Positions 1 to 7,046 of a DNA stretch of 8,537 nt are shown piece after piece. The first letter of the stretch is position 1. Each line of letters begins with the position of its first letter. The notes beneath the pieces were generated by a model, which saw only the letters and a program-made list of their open reading frames with translations, was not told the origin of the DNA and did not search any database. The stretch comes from Spirochaetaceae bacterium (GTDB taxonomy: Bacteria; Spirochaetota; Spirochaetia; Sphaerochaetales; Sphaerochaetaceae). Location of the stretch: positions 1 to 8,537 of the forward strand of contig JAENWY010000091.1 in assembly GCA_016649775.1 (NCBI GenBank). Reading direction: 5' to 3'. Both the position numbers and the translations under genes were made by a program.

Positions 1-1
1 A

Positions 2-2098
2 TTAAAAGTTAATCTCTTCATTTTTAATTTTTTCAATCTCATCTCTAAGTGATGCAGCTTTTTCAAATTCAAGATCTTTAGCATAATTGAACATTTCACT
101 TTCAAGCTCTTTAATATACTTTTTCCTATCTTTTTTAGATAGCAAATTATAGCCTGAACGTCTGATATTAATTTCTCCTTTAACATCTTCAGCAATTTCC
201 TTCTTATTTCTTTCAATAAGATCGTCAATTGCTTTTTCTATAGTTTTAGGAGTAATACCATGCTCTTCATTATACTTAAGTTGAAGAGCTCTTCTTCTAC
301 CTGTCTCTCCAATAGCTTCCTTCATTGCATCACTTTCTCTATCAGCATACATTATAACTCTACCATCAGAGTTACGAGAAGCACGACCAATGGTTTGAAC
401 TAAAGCTGTAGCAGATCTCAAAAAACCAATCTTATCGGCATCAAGGATAGCTACAAGAGAAACTTCAGGTAAGTCTAAGCCTTCTCTCAATAGATTAATG
501 CCTATTAATACATCAAATATACCCTTTCTTAAATCTCTTAGAATATCTACTCTTTCAAGAGTACCAATACCACTATGAAGATAGCGAACCTTCAATCCAA
601 GAGATGCTAGATAGTCTGTTAAATCTTCAGACATTTTCTTAGTAAGAGTTGTTACTAATACTCTTTTACCCTTTTTGATGGTGCTTTGAATTTCTTTGTA
701 AAGATCTTCCATCTGACCATCTGATTTCCTAACTTCTATAAGAGGATCTAATAAACCAGTGGGTCTGATAACCTGTTCAACTATATTGTCAGTTTCGGCT
801 AATTCACTTCTACCGGGAGTTGCACTTACATAAATTCTTTGACCAATTATATCACTAAATTCTTGAAACTTAAGAGGCCTATTATCTAAAGCTGATGGCA
901 ATCTAAATCCATAATTTACTAGATTTAACTTTCTAGATCTATCACCTTCAAACATAGCCCCAACTTGTGGAAGTGTAACATGAGATTCATCAATAAAAGT
1001 AAGAAAATCTGAGGGGAAATAATCTAGTAAAACAGTAGGTCTCTCACCTTCTTTTCTACCAGTTAAAGGTCTTGAATAGTTTTCAATACCTTGGCAATAA
1101 CCAATTTCTTTTAACATTTCAACATCATATTCAACACGAGATTTAATTCTCTCCGCTTCTAATACTTTGCCTTGTGTTTTAAAAAACTCAATTCTATCAG
1201 CCAATTCATTTTCTATTCTACTAATAGAATTTAATACTGCATCATGAGGCATTACAAACTGTTTTGCAGGATAGAGAGTAAACTCTTCTACACTATCTTG
1301 TTTTTTACCACTTATTGGTTCAAACCACGTTAAGGATTCAATTACATCCCAATCTAGTGTGATTCTAATTGCGTTTTCAAGATAGGAAGGAAATATTTCA
1401 ATAATATCCCCTCGAACCCTAAAAGAGCCACGAGTTAATACAGCATCATTTCTATCATACTGCATTCGAATCATTGATTCTAATTCAGATTTGTGTTCAA
1501 ATATTGCACCTTTTTTGAAAGTGTGACTCATATCCTGAATATCTATAGGACTACCCATACCATAAATACAAGATACTGAGGCTATTATTATAACATCACG
1601 ACGTTCCATAAGAGAAAAGGCTGCACTTAATTTCATTCTATCAATTTCATCATTAATATCTGCAGTTTTTTCAATATACAAATCTCTACCAGGAACATAG
1701 GCCTCAGGTTGATAATAATCATAGGAGGAAACAAAGTATTCAACCGCATTGTCTGGAAAGAAAGTCTTAAACTCTCTATATAATTGGGCTGCTAATGTTT
1801 TATTATGTGATAATACTAAAGTAGGTCTATTAACTTTCTCAATAACTTTAGCCATTGTATAGGTCTTACCAGAACCAGTTACACCTTTCAATATCTGACT
1901 TAATTCGCCATTATCTAAACCTAATGCTAATTTTTCTATAGCTTGACCTTGATCACCTGAGGGCTCATATGGCGCTACCACATGTAAAGGTTTAGTTACG
2001 CCACCACTAACACGGTGATAACTATCTAATAAATCTCCTGCAAAGGAATTTGCACTGGGACTCTTGTCTATATTTTTATTTTCTTTTTCTTTTTCCAT
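2..2098 (-). CDS. uvrB: UvrB, excinuclease ABC subunit B
   Basis: DNA-damage recognition helicase of nucleotide excision repair. UvrA loads it onto DNA, it verifies the lesion using ATP, then recruits UvrC for incision. All the hallmarks are visible: Walker A GVTGSGKT at residues 72-79, the strand-separating beta-hairpin region with YFVSSYDYYQPEAYVP at 121-136, the DEAD-like box DESH at 370-373, helicase motif GINLLREGLD at 533-542, motif VI QTIGRASRN at 568-576, and a C-terminal UVR motif (about 662-692) that binds UvrC. At 698 residues it is slightly longer than the usual roughly 660-680. The excess is a polar N-terminal extension of about 40 residues before the typical PYEPSGDQ start of domain 1. 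The next in-frame Met is past Walker A, so the ATG at 2098 is kept. A weak AGG lies about 9 bases upstream. It follows the HtrA-like protease gene by 10 bases and is probably cotranscribed with it. The stop codon is the TAA at 4-2, so the gene is complete. No SOS-type operator was recognised nearby. Confidence 0.98.
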   Translation of the reverse strand: MEKEKENKNIDKSPSANSFAGDLLDSYHRVSGGVTKPLHVVAPYEPSGDQGQAIEKLALGLDNGELSQILKGVTGSGKTYTMAKVIEKVNRPTLVLSHNKTLAAQLYREFKTFFPDNAVEYFVSSYDYYQPEAYVPGRDLYIEKTADINDEIDRMKLSAAFSLMERRDVIIIASVSCIYGMGSPIDIQDMSHTFKKGAIFEHKSELESMIRMQYDRNDAVLTRGSFRVRGDIIEIFPSYLENAIRITLDWDVIESLTWFEPISGKKQDSVEEFTLYPAKQFVMPHDAVLNSISRIENELADRIEFFKTQGKVLEAERIKSRVEYDVEMLKEIGYCQGIENYSRPLTGRKEGERPTVLLDYFPSDFLTFIDESHVTLPQVGAMFEGDRSRKLNLVNYGFRLPSALDNRPLKFQEFSDIIGQRIYVSATPGRSELAETDNIVEQVIRPTGLLDPLIEVRKSDGQMEDLYKEIQSTIKKGKRVLVTTLTKKMSEDLTDYLASLGLKVRYLHSGIGTLERVDILRDLRKGIFDVLIGINLLREGLDLPEVSLVAILDADKIGFLRSATALVQTIGRASRNSDGRVIMYADRESDAMKEAIGETGRRRALQLKYNEEHGITPKTIEKAIDDLIERNKKEIAEDVKGEINIRRSGYNLLSKKDRKKYIKELESEMFNYAKDLEFEKAASLRDEIEKIKNEEINF

Positions 2099-2108
2099 TA
2101 TTAATTAC

Positions 2109-3362
2109 CTAGTTAAGATTTTCATCTCTTTGAACAAGTGTTACTGTTTTTACAAATTCTTTATTATTTCTTATAATAGTTACTTTGGCACTATCACCCT
2201 TTTTTGTGGTCAAAAGAGCATTATAATAATCACTATAATTCTTAATTTCTCTACCATTAATGTTAGTAATAACATCACCACCGGTGTAGATTGTGGAAGA
2301 ACCATAAGAAACTTTTACACTTCCACCCTTTAAGCCAGCACTTTCAGCCTCACCATCTTTTTCAACCTGGCTTATCAATATTCCTTGTTCTACACGTAAA
2401 TTAGAATAACTTGCTAATTGTTTTGTTAATTGAATAGGCACTATATCAAGCCAACCTCTAAGCACCTTTCCTGTAGTTAATAAATCAGGAAGCAGTGATA
2501 ATATGGTATCAATAGGTATGGCAAAATTCATTCCTTGAGTATCACTTTGAGTATATATAGAAGTATTCATACCAATCATTTCACCATGGCCATCTAATAG
2601 AGGTCCGCCACTATTACCAGGATTAATAGAAGCATCTGTTTGAATCATACCAACTACAAGATTTTTATCACTTGTTTGGACAACTCTGTTTAATCCACTA
2701 ATAATACCCGTAGTTAAGGTTCTATCATATCCAAAGGGATTCCCAATGGCCAATACTTTTTGTCCAATCTTAAGAGATGAGGAACGTCCAAATTTTATAG
2801 GACTTAAATCCCCGTTAACATCTATTGAAATAAGGGCTATATCATCAACTTTGTCTAGACCAATTATAGTAGCCTTATAACTACTTTGATCATCAAGAGT
2901 AACAATAATATTAGGACTATCTACCACAACGTGATAATTGGTTAATATCTCACCTTTCTTAGATATAACAATGCCAGAGCCGGTGTTGTTAACTATAACA
3001 CCATTACTTTGAGTAATAGTACTACTAATATAAACAACACTTTTATTATTTGATTCATAAACATCTATATTTTGTTTTTCATCACTGGTATAACGCCAAC
3101 TACTAGAATCACCTAAAATTAGAGAAACACCATTTTCATCATAGAAAATATCATTGACATTAACACCAGCTAAAGAAAGGAGACCTCGCTCACCCTCTTT
3201 ATCTAATATCTTTTCAACATTGGCTCTTAATTCGTCTTTATCATAATTCTGTTTTATTTTTATAGACCAATGATGAAGAAAAACTAAAGTAATGATAAAT
3301 ATTAGTATTACTATTATTATCTTTACTAAAGTTAATCGAGTCTCTTTTTTCGAATATTCCAT
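2109..3362 (-). CDS. HtrA/DegS-like membrane-anchored serine protease with one PDZ domain
   Basis: Envelope quality-control protease of the trypsin-like S1C (HtrA/Deg) family. Numbered from the ATG at 3362, residues about 12-30 form one hydrophobic segment that should anchor the protein with the protease outside the cytoplasm. There is a linker of about 70 residues, then the protease domain with a full catalytic triad: His144 in TNYHVV, Asp174 in DDIALI and Ser251 in NPGNSGGPL. A single C-terminal PDZ domain (about 304-410) ends the protein, so the layout is DegS-like rather than the two-PDZ DegP. The PDZ carries a short Gly/Ser/Tyr-rich insertion near residues 345-360, before GGDVIT. An upstream TTG at 3377 would add five residues, but it lies between the -35 and -10 of the promoter that fits this gene, so I prefer the ATG. 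No Shine-Dalgarno is visible and the transcript may be leaderless. uvrB follows after 10 bases. The family is certain; htrA, degS or degP subtype is not. Confidence 0.93.
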   Translation of the reverse strand: MEYSKKETRLTLVKIIIVILIFIITLVFLHHWSIKIKQNYDKDELRANVEKILDKEGERGLLSLAGVNVNDIFYDENGVSLILGDSSSWRYTSDEKQNIDVYESNNKSVVYISSTITQSNGVIVNNTGSGIVISKKGEILTNYHVVVDSPNIIVTLDDQSSYKATIIGLDKVDDIALISIDVNGDLSPIKFGRSSSLKIGQKVLAIGNPFGYDRTLTTGIISGLNRVVQTSDKNLVVGMIQTDASINPGNSGGPLLDGHGEMIGMNTSIYTQSDTQGMNFAIPIDTILSLLPDLLTTGKVLRGWLDIVPIQLTKQLASYSNLRVEQGILISQVEKDGEAESAGLKGGSVKVSYGSSTIYTGGDVITNINGREIKNYSDYYNALLTTKKGDSAKVTIIRNNKEFVKTVTLVQRDENLN

Positions 3363-3368
3363 GTTACA

Positions 3369-3397
3369 ATAATACAAACTATAAAGAATCAGGGCAA
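3369..3397 (-). promoter_or_regulatory. Promoter candidate for the HtrA-like gene, leaderless geometry
   Basis: Read on the minus strand, TTGCCC (3397-3392) and TATTAT (3374-3369) are separated by 17 bases. Six bases (TGTAAC) then precede the ATG at 3362, so a start seven bases after the -10 would fall on the A of the start codon. No Shine-Dalgarno-like sequence lies before the ATG. It sits in the 63-base gap after the PHP gene, so the protease and uvrB could be expressed independently of the upstream genes. AT-rich sequence gives such matches by chance, so this is tentative; the same geometry at 6984 strengthens it. Confidence 0.42.
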
Positions 3398-3425
3398 GAT
3401 ATATGTATAAAAAGATTAAAGAAGA

Positions 3426-4238
3426 CTAGAAGAAAATTAATTTATTTTTTTCTTCTCTGCAAGATTTAAAATTAATATCAAATGGAAGTAGAAAATTAAT
3501 ACAATCATCTTTAAATCTTGTAATATTTTTAGGATCATGGGCATCTGGATTGCCCACCACTTTTAAAGATGGATATTTTTGAGCTATATCCCAAAATTCA
3601 GTAATTGGATAAGGTACTCTAAATTCGCCATCCACATAAATTTGCTCCTTTATTAAACCGTTTCCATTTACTTCTAAAGGAATATCATATTCAACTGCAC
3701 ATTCAATAATATCTTGAGATATAGCTTTAGCCTCTTTATCAAAATGACGATATTGAATAGCAAATAAATCAGGATGAGCTACAAAACTGAATAACCCTGA
3801 CTCAATTGAATCAATATATTGAGTTGCATAAGCAAATAATTCTTTTTTCCCCATAATAGTATTATGAAGTGCAAAATCTTTATCCATTGAAGTCTGAAGA
3901 TAATGAACTCCTGCTATCAAATAATCTACTCTTTCTGAAAGTTCTTGATAATAATTCCTATATTCCTTAAAATAATCACATTCAAAGCCTTTGAGTATCT
4001 TTAAAGAGGGAAAATTTTCTTTTTGATTATCTATATCATGAAGATAGGTATCTATAGTTTTGTAATCCATTCTAGATTTAGCCCATCTATTTTCTATAAC
4101 AGGGCAATGTTCACTAAATCCAAGTAATTTTACATCAGATTTAACTGCACTTTCTGCATATTCCTTTAAAGTACCTACTGCATGACCACAATAAAAAGAG
4201 TGTGTGTGTAAACAATACTCTCCAAATTTATATTCCAT
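3426..4238 (-). CDS. PHP-domain phosphoesterase, histidinol-phosphatase (HisJ/HisK) type
   Basis: Metal-dependent phosphatase of the PHP (polymerase and histidinol phosphatase) superfamily, 270 residues, the normal length for HisJ-type histidinol-phosphatases (histidinol phosphate to histidinol plus phosphate). The metal-binding residues expected for the fold are present in order: H11 and H13 (LHTHSFYCGH), H19, E43-H44 (SEH), E86 (KGFECDY), H112 (AGVHY), H155 in AHPD, E189, and D232 and H234 in GNPDAHDP. It has no signal peptide, so it should be cytoplasmic. The start is the ATG at 4238, which overlaps the 3' end of mltG by 11 bases. An AAGGA inside mltG (4253-4249) lies 10 bases upstream, so translational coupling is likely. 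No histidine biosynthesis gene is visible in the window. The true substrate may be histidinol phosphate or another phosphate ester; the fold is much surer than the substrate. Confidence 0.87.
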   Translation of the reverse strand: MEYKFGEYCLHTHSFYCGHAVGTLKEYAESAVKSDVKLLGFSEHCPVIENRWAKSRMDYKTIDTYLHDIDNQKENFPSLKILKGFECDYFKEYRNYYQELSERVDYLIAGVHYLQTSMDKDFALHNTIMGKKELFAYATQYIDSIESGLFSFVAHPDLFAIQYRHFDKEAKAISQDIIECAVEYDIPLEVNGNGLIKEQIYVDGEFRVPYPITEFWDIAQKYPSLKVVGNPDAHDPKNITRFKDDCINFLLPFDINFKSCREEKNKLIFF

Positions 4239-5874
4239 CTTTATAATTTCCTTCTATATTAGCTAAATGATCTTCATAAGTTTTTGCCATATGAATATTT
4301 CCGTCTTTGTCATGATTATAGTACAAATAATCACCCGTTAAGGGATATATAGCTGCAGAAATAGACTCAATACTTACACTACATATAGGAGTAGGAACTA
4401 ATCCTTTTTTCCTTCTTGTATTATAAGGTGTTATTTTATCATAAACTTCTTGAGCTATATCTGAAGTATAATTCCCTATTTCATAGCAAGTAGTAGCATT
4501 AATTCCCAAAGGCATATTAGCCTTTAATCTATTGTGGATAACCTCTGAAATTAATGACATATCATCTTTATTATTAGTTTCAGCTTGAATTAAAGAAGCT
4601 ATTATTAAAATATCTTCAACACTAAAATTGCTTTTATCGATATCACCTAAAAAAGGAGATAATGTTTTTAGAGTGTTTTTAAACATTGAAAGAGCTAATT
4701 GATTAACATCTAAATCTCTAGTAATTTCATATTTACCACTTAAAAACCAACCTTCAACATAATCCACTCCATATGTGGCACTAACACTAGTACAAGCGTT
4801 AATAAATTCACCTCTTTTAATTAAATTACGTTTAACTAAAAGTGTATCTATTTGATCAATACTCAAACCGGTATAAATAGTAAGAGATAAATTATCACTT
4901 AAACAGATTGTATCTGCAATGTCTTCATAACTCATTGAAGGCAAAATATAATAGGTACCAATATTTATTTTTGAAGACAAATTGTTCTCATTAAAATAAT
5001 TCAAAATACCCCCTTCATCAACATAATTACTTAAAGAAATTAAATGAGCTATTTCTTTTGCACTCATTCCACTCTTGATAATCAATTCATAAGAAGCGTG
5101 CTCAATCTTTGAAGTTAGCGGAGGTATAACGATATTAGTATCACTAACTGATAGTGTAGAAATTGAAGAACTAACTACAGGAATAACTAATTCTGATACA
5201 ATAGTAGGTTCAACAAATTTATCAGATTTATAAAAATTTTCATAATAAAATAATAAAATTAGAATTACACTTAATATTGCAATAAATACAATTAACTTTT
5301 TATTATTGGTATTTGTTTTTTTATATATTACTGGTTTAGGTTTAGATTTCTTTGGAGAAACAGCATATAGTACTTGTTGTGTTTTTTTATTTACATGGTT
5401 AATAGTTTTATTAATTACATTCGATTTTACAGAACTTTTTTTAGGAGCAACTTTAGGACTATTAACTACTTTTGCAGCTTTTTTCGAACTATAGGCTCTT
5501 TTTGCAATTGTTTTTTTTACACCATCACTAGTATTTATTTCTTCAACTTTTTTAGAAGTAGATTTTGTAGCCTTAGCATTTCGTTCAGGCCCTCTTTCTT
5601 TTGTTGAAATAGTAGAATTTTTAGATGAAACTTTTTTTACTATTTTATTTTTAAGAGGAATCTTAGAAATATCTTTAAGTTCATCGACAGATTCACTAAA
5701 GCCTTCTAGATTCTTTTTAACAACCTTGCTGTCTTTTGCTTTTTCATGCACCTTATTAGTAATAGGCTTTTTTTGAAATACTTTAGTTCCTGAATGAGGA
5801 ATACTTTTCCCCCTAGATGATTTTATCTCATCTTTGTTTATTATATCATCATTCTTTGAATGCTTCTTTTCCAT
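4228..5874 (-). CDS. mltG: MltG/YceG-type endolytic murein transglycosylase with long basic cytoplasmic tail
   Basis: Inner-membrane endolytic transglycosylase that cleaves nascent glycan strands and is thought to act as a terminase for peptidoglycan polymerisation. Layout: residues 1-190 are a Lys/Ser-rich, low-complexity cytoplasmic tail; about 193-210 form one membrane helix; a LysM-like subdomain spans about 262-325; the YceG catalytic domain fills the rest. The catalytic Glu is E432 in ASLIQAET, matching ASIVEKET of the E. coli enzyme. The downstream blocks RLKANMPLG (449-457), TPYNT (482-486), GLVPTPI (491-497) and the C-terminal HMAKTYEDH (528-536) fit the family. E. coli MltG is about 340 residues; the 548 here resemble Streptococcus pneumoniae MltG, which also has a long cytoplasmic tail. 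The block usually close to EG-x-x-x-PDT-Y is here EGWFLSGKYEI (374-384), lacking the PDT. The start ATG at 5874 has AGGA at 5886-5883, eight bases away. It follows the coiled-coil gene by 21 bases. Confidence 0.9.
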   Translation of the reverse strand: MEKKHSKNDDIINKDEIKSSRGKSIPHSGTKVFQKKPITNKVHEKAKDSKVVKKNLEGFSESVDELKDISKIPLKNKIVKKVSSKNSTISTKERGPERNAKATKSTSKKVEEINTSDGVKKTIAKRAYSSKKAAKVVNSPKVAPKKSSVKSNVINKTINHVNKKTQQVLYAVSPKKSKPKPVIYKKTNTNNKKLIVFIAILSVILILLFYYENFYKSDKFVEPTIVSELVIPVVSSSISTLSVSDTNIVIPPLTSKIEHASYELIIKSGMSAKEIAHLISLSNYVDEGGILNYFNENNLSSKINIGTYYILPSMSYEDIADTICLSDNLSLTIYTGLSIDQIDTLLVKRNLIKRGEFINACTSVSATYGVDYVEGWFLSGKYEITRDLDVNQLALSMFKNTLKTLSPFLGDIDKSNFSVEDILIIASLIQAETNNKDDMSLISEVIHNRLKANMPLGINATTCYEIGNYTSDIAQEVYDKITPYNTRRKKGLVPTPICSVSIESISAAIYPLTGDYLYYNHDKDGNIHMAKTYEDHLANIEGNYKDGI

Positions 5875-5895
5875 TACATATTTCCTAAGTTAAAT

Positions 5896-6984
5896 CTATC
5901 GTTCTTCTGAATATACACCTTCTAATACAAGAGAGTCTATTAGAAATTTCTTCTCCCCTATTGAAGATTCAATAGTTTCTATTTCCCCATTACATACGTT
6001 TATCTGTAATTTTAATCTTTTAATACTAGATTTATTCATATAAATTTGTGATTTAATTTCTTCAATCTTTAGTTCATTTGTTAGTAATTTAATGTCATTA
6101 TTATGCTTTTCAATGGTTCTTTTATGAAGTGTTATTTGATCAATTAGTTCAATAGCAGTAACACCAATATCATTACTAGTAATGCCATCAGGAAGTATTT
6201 CATATAAGTCACTTCCCAATAGAATAGCTGCATTTGTTGCACTGTCTTCTGCTTGAATTACTAATCTTTTCAACTCTTCAAGTTTTGTTTTTGAATCATC
6301 AACATCATCTTTCTTAAGATTATCTATTTCTCCTTTAAATATTTTAAAAGAATATAATAATTCACTTTGAGTATGTTTTATTTCAGTATACTTATTTAAG
6401 ACTTTCTCTTTATCAATCATAGGTATAGTTTCTATATTAGATTGTGATTCAAGTAACAGGGCAGCTTCATAGAAAGTTTCTAATAAATTTGCTCTTTTAA
6501 AATTTAATATTTTTTGTATTAAAGCCTTAAACAATTTAGATTTTGATTCCTTATATTTCAACTCAAGATAATTAATTTTATTTTGTTTTTCTTTAAATTT
6601 GACACTTAAAAGACTCATAATATTAGAGGAAAGTGTATGAGAAGCATAGGCTTCATAGGAAGCGGCTCCTATTTTAAGTAATACTTGCTTAAGATTACTT
6701 TCATTTTCTCTTATCTTTTTGCTAACATTTCTTAATTCTTTTTCAAGAGAATCTAAATTTTTTTCAATATTAAGATACTTTTTTTGCTTTGTTTTTAATT
6801 TAATATATTCTTCATTTGCAAGTGAAAAAGATGTTAATAATTCATCACAATAGCTAAAATTCTTGATTTTAGCTATTTCACTCACGCAACGACCTAACTC
6901 TTCATACAAAAGAGAGGTATCTTTTTCATTTTCTAATATTTTATCTTTCTTTATTTTGATCAATTCTAAAGGATTATTAGCCAT
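5896..6984 (-). CDS. Uncharacterised coiled-coil protein, first gene of the mltG block
   Basis: I do not recognise this 362-residue protein. It is highly charged, mostly alpha-helical and rich in Lys, Glu, Ile and Leu. Heptad-like segments lie at about 58-106, 131-160, 192-245 and 285-345, broken by a less charged stretch (about 105-130, GAASYEAYASHTLSS) and by a Pro/Gly-containing hinge (about 256-275, LYEILPDGITSND). There is no signal peptide, membrane helix, Walker motif or SMC-type ATPase half, so a cytoplasmic structural or scaffolding role is the most that can be said. It is the first gene of the leftward block, 21 bases before mltG, so an envelope or cell-division link is possible by context only. 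The ATG at 6984 has no Shine-Dalgarno; a good promoter ends six bases before it, suggesting a leaderless mRNA. The ORF is intact and in the right place to be transcribed, so it is probably a real gene. Confidence 0.82.
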   Translation of the reverse strand: MANNPLELIKIKKDKILENEKDTSLLYEELGRCVSEIAKIKNFSYCDELLTSFSLANEEYIKLKTKQKKYLNIEKNLDSLEKELRNVSKKIRENESNLKQVLLKIGAASYEAYASHTLSSNIMSLLSVKFKEKQNKINYLELKYKESKSKLFKALIQKILNFKRANLLETFYEAALLLESQSNIETIPMIDKEKVLNKYTEIKHTQSELLYSFKIFKGEIDNLKKDDVDDSKTKLEELKRLVIQAEDSATNAAILLGSDLYEILPDGITSNDIGVTAIELIDQITLHKRTIEKHNNDIKLLTNELKIEEIKSQIYMNKSSIKRLKLQINVCNGEIETIESSIGEKKFLIDSLVLEGVYSEER

Positions 6985-6990
6985 AAAGAC

Positions 6991-7019
6991 ACTATATCAA
7001 AAATTCCTTTCCTTGACAA
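6991..7019 (-). promoter_or_regulatory. Leftward sigma70-type promoter for the coiled-coil/mltG/PHP block
   Basis: On the minus strand TTGTCA (7019-7014), a 17-base spacer and TATAGT (6996-6991) make a near-consensus promoter. Six bases (GTCTTT) separate it from the ATG at 6984, so the expected transcript start is on or next to the A of ATG. The only purine-rich Shine-Dalgarno-like run (AAGGAAAGGA) lies within the spacer, too far upstream to serve translation. Its -35 overlaps the -35 of the rightward promoter by five bases. Confidence 0.62.
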
Positions 7020-7040
7020 AGATATTGATTCTTTTATATT
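7013..7040 (+). promoter_or_regulatory. Rightward sigma70-type promoter for the leader RNA and RNA-binding-protein operon
   Basis: TTGACA (7013-7018, full consensus) and TATATT (7035-7040) are 16 bases apart on the plus strand, predicting a transcript start near 7047. It lies about 200 bases before the first plus-strand gene, leaving a long untranslated leader. It is back-to-back with the leftward promoter and uses the same -35 bases. Confidence 0.58.
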
Positions 7041-7046
7041 CTTAAA

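Noticed and set aside
2064..2333. Open frame on the plus strand opposite the uvrB start and the protease 3' end
   Set aside because: The product is a Phe/Ile/Tyr-rich shadow of AT-rich coding sequence on the other strand, with no ribosome binding site and no recognisable domain.
3363..3377. TTG start for the protease, adding MYYCN before the ATG
   Set aside because: It lies inside the promoter, upstream of the predicted transcript start, lacks a ribosome binding site and adds no conserved residues.
3428..3456. Nine-base inverted repeat AGAAGAAAA/TTTTCTTCT at the 3' end of the PHP gene
   Set aside because: The stem is mostly A-T with an 11-base loop, overlaps the stop codon and lies in a homopolymer-rich stretch; it is too weak to call a terminator.
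5306..5607. Two overlapping plus-strand open frames of 62 and 77 residues opposite the MltG tail
   Set aside because: They are Phe-rich mirrors of the Lys-rich codons of the MltG tail. The hydrophobic appearance follows from AAA/AAG read as TTT/CTT.
6863..7045. 60-residue plus-strand open frame opposite the coiled-coil gene start
   Set aside because: It runs through both promoters of the intergenic region, has no ribosome binding site and shadows a better-supported gene.
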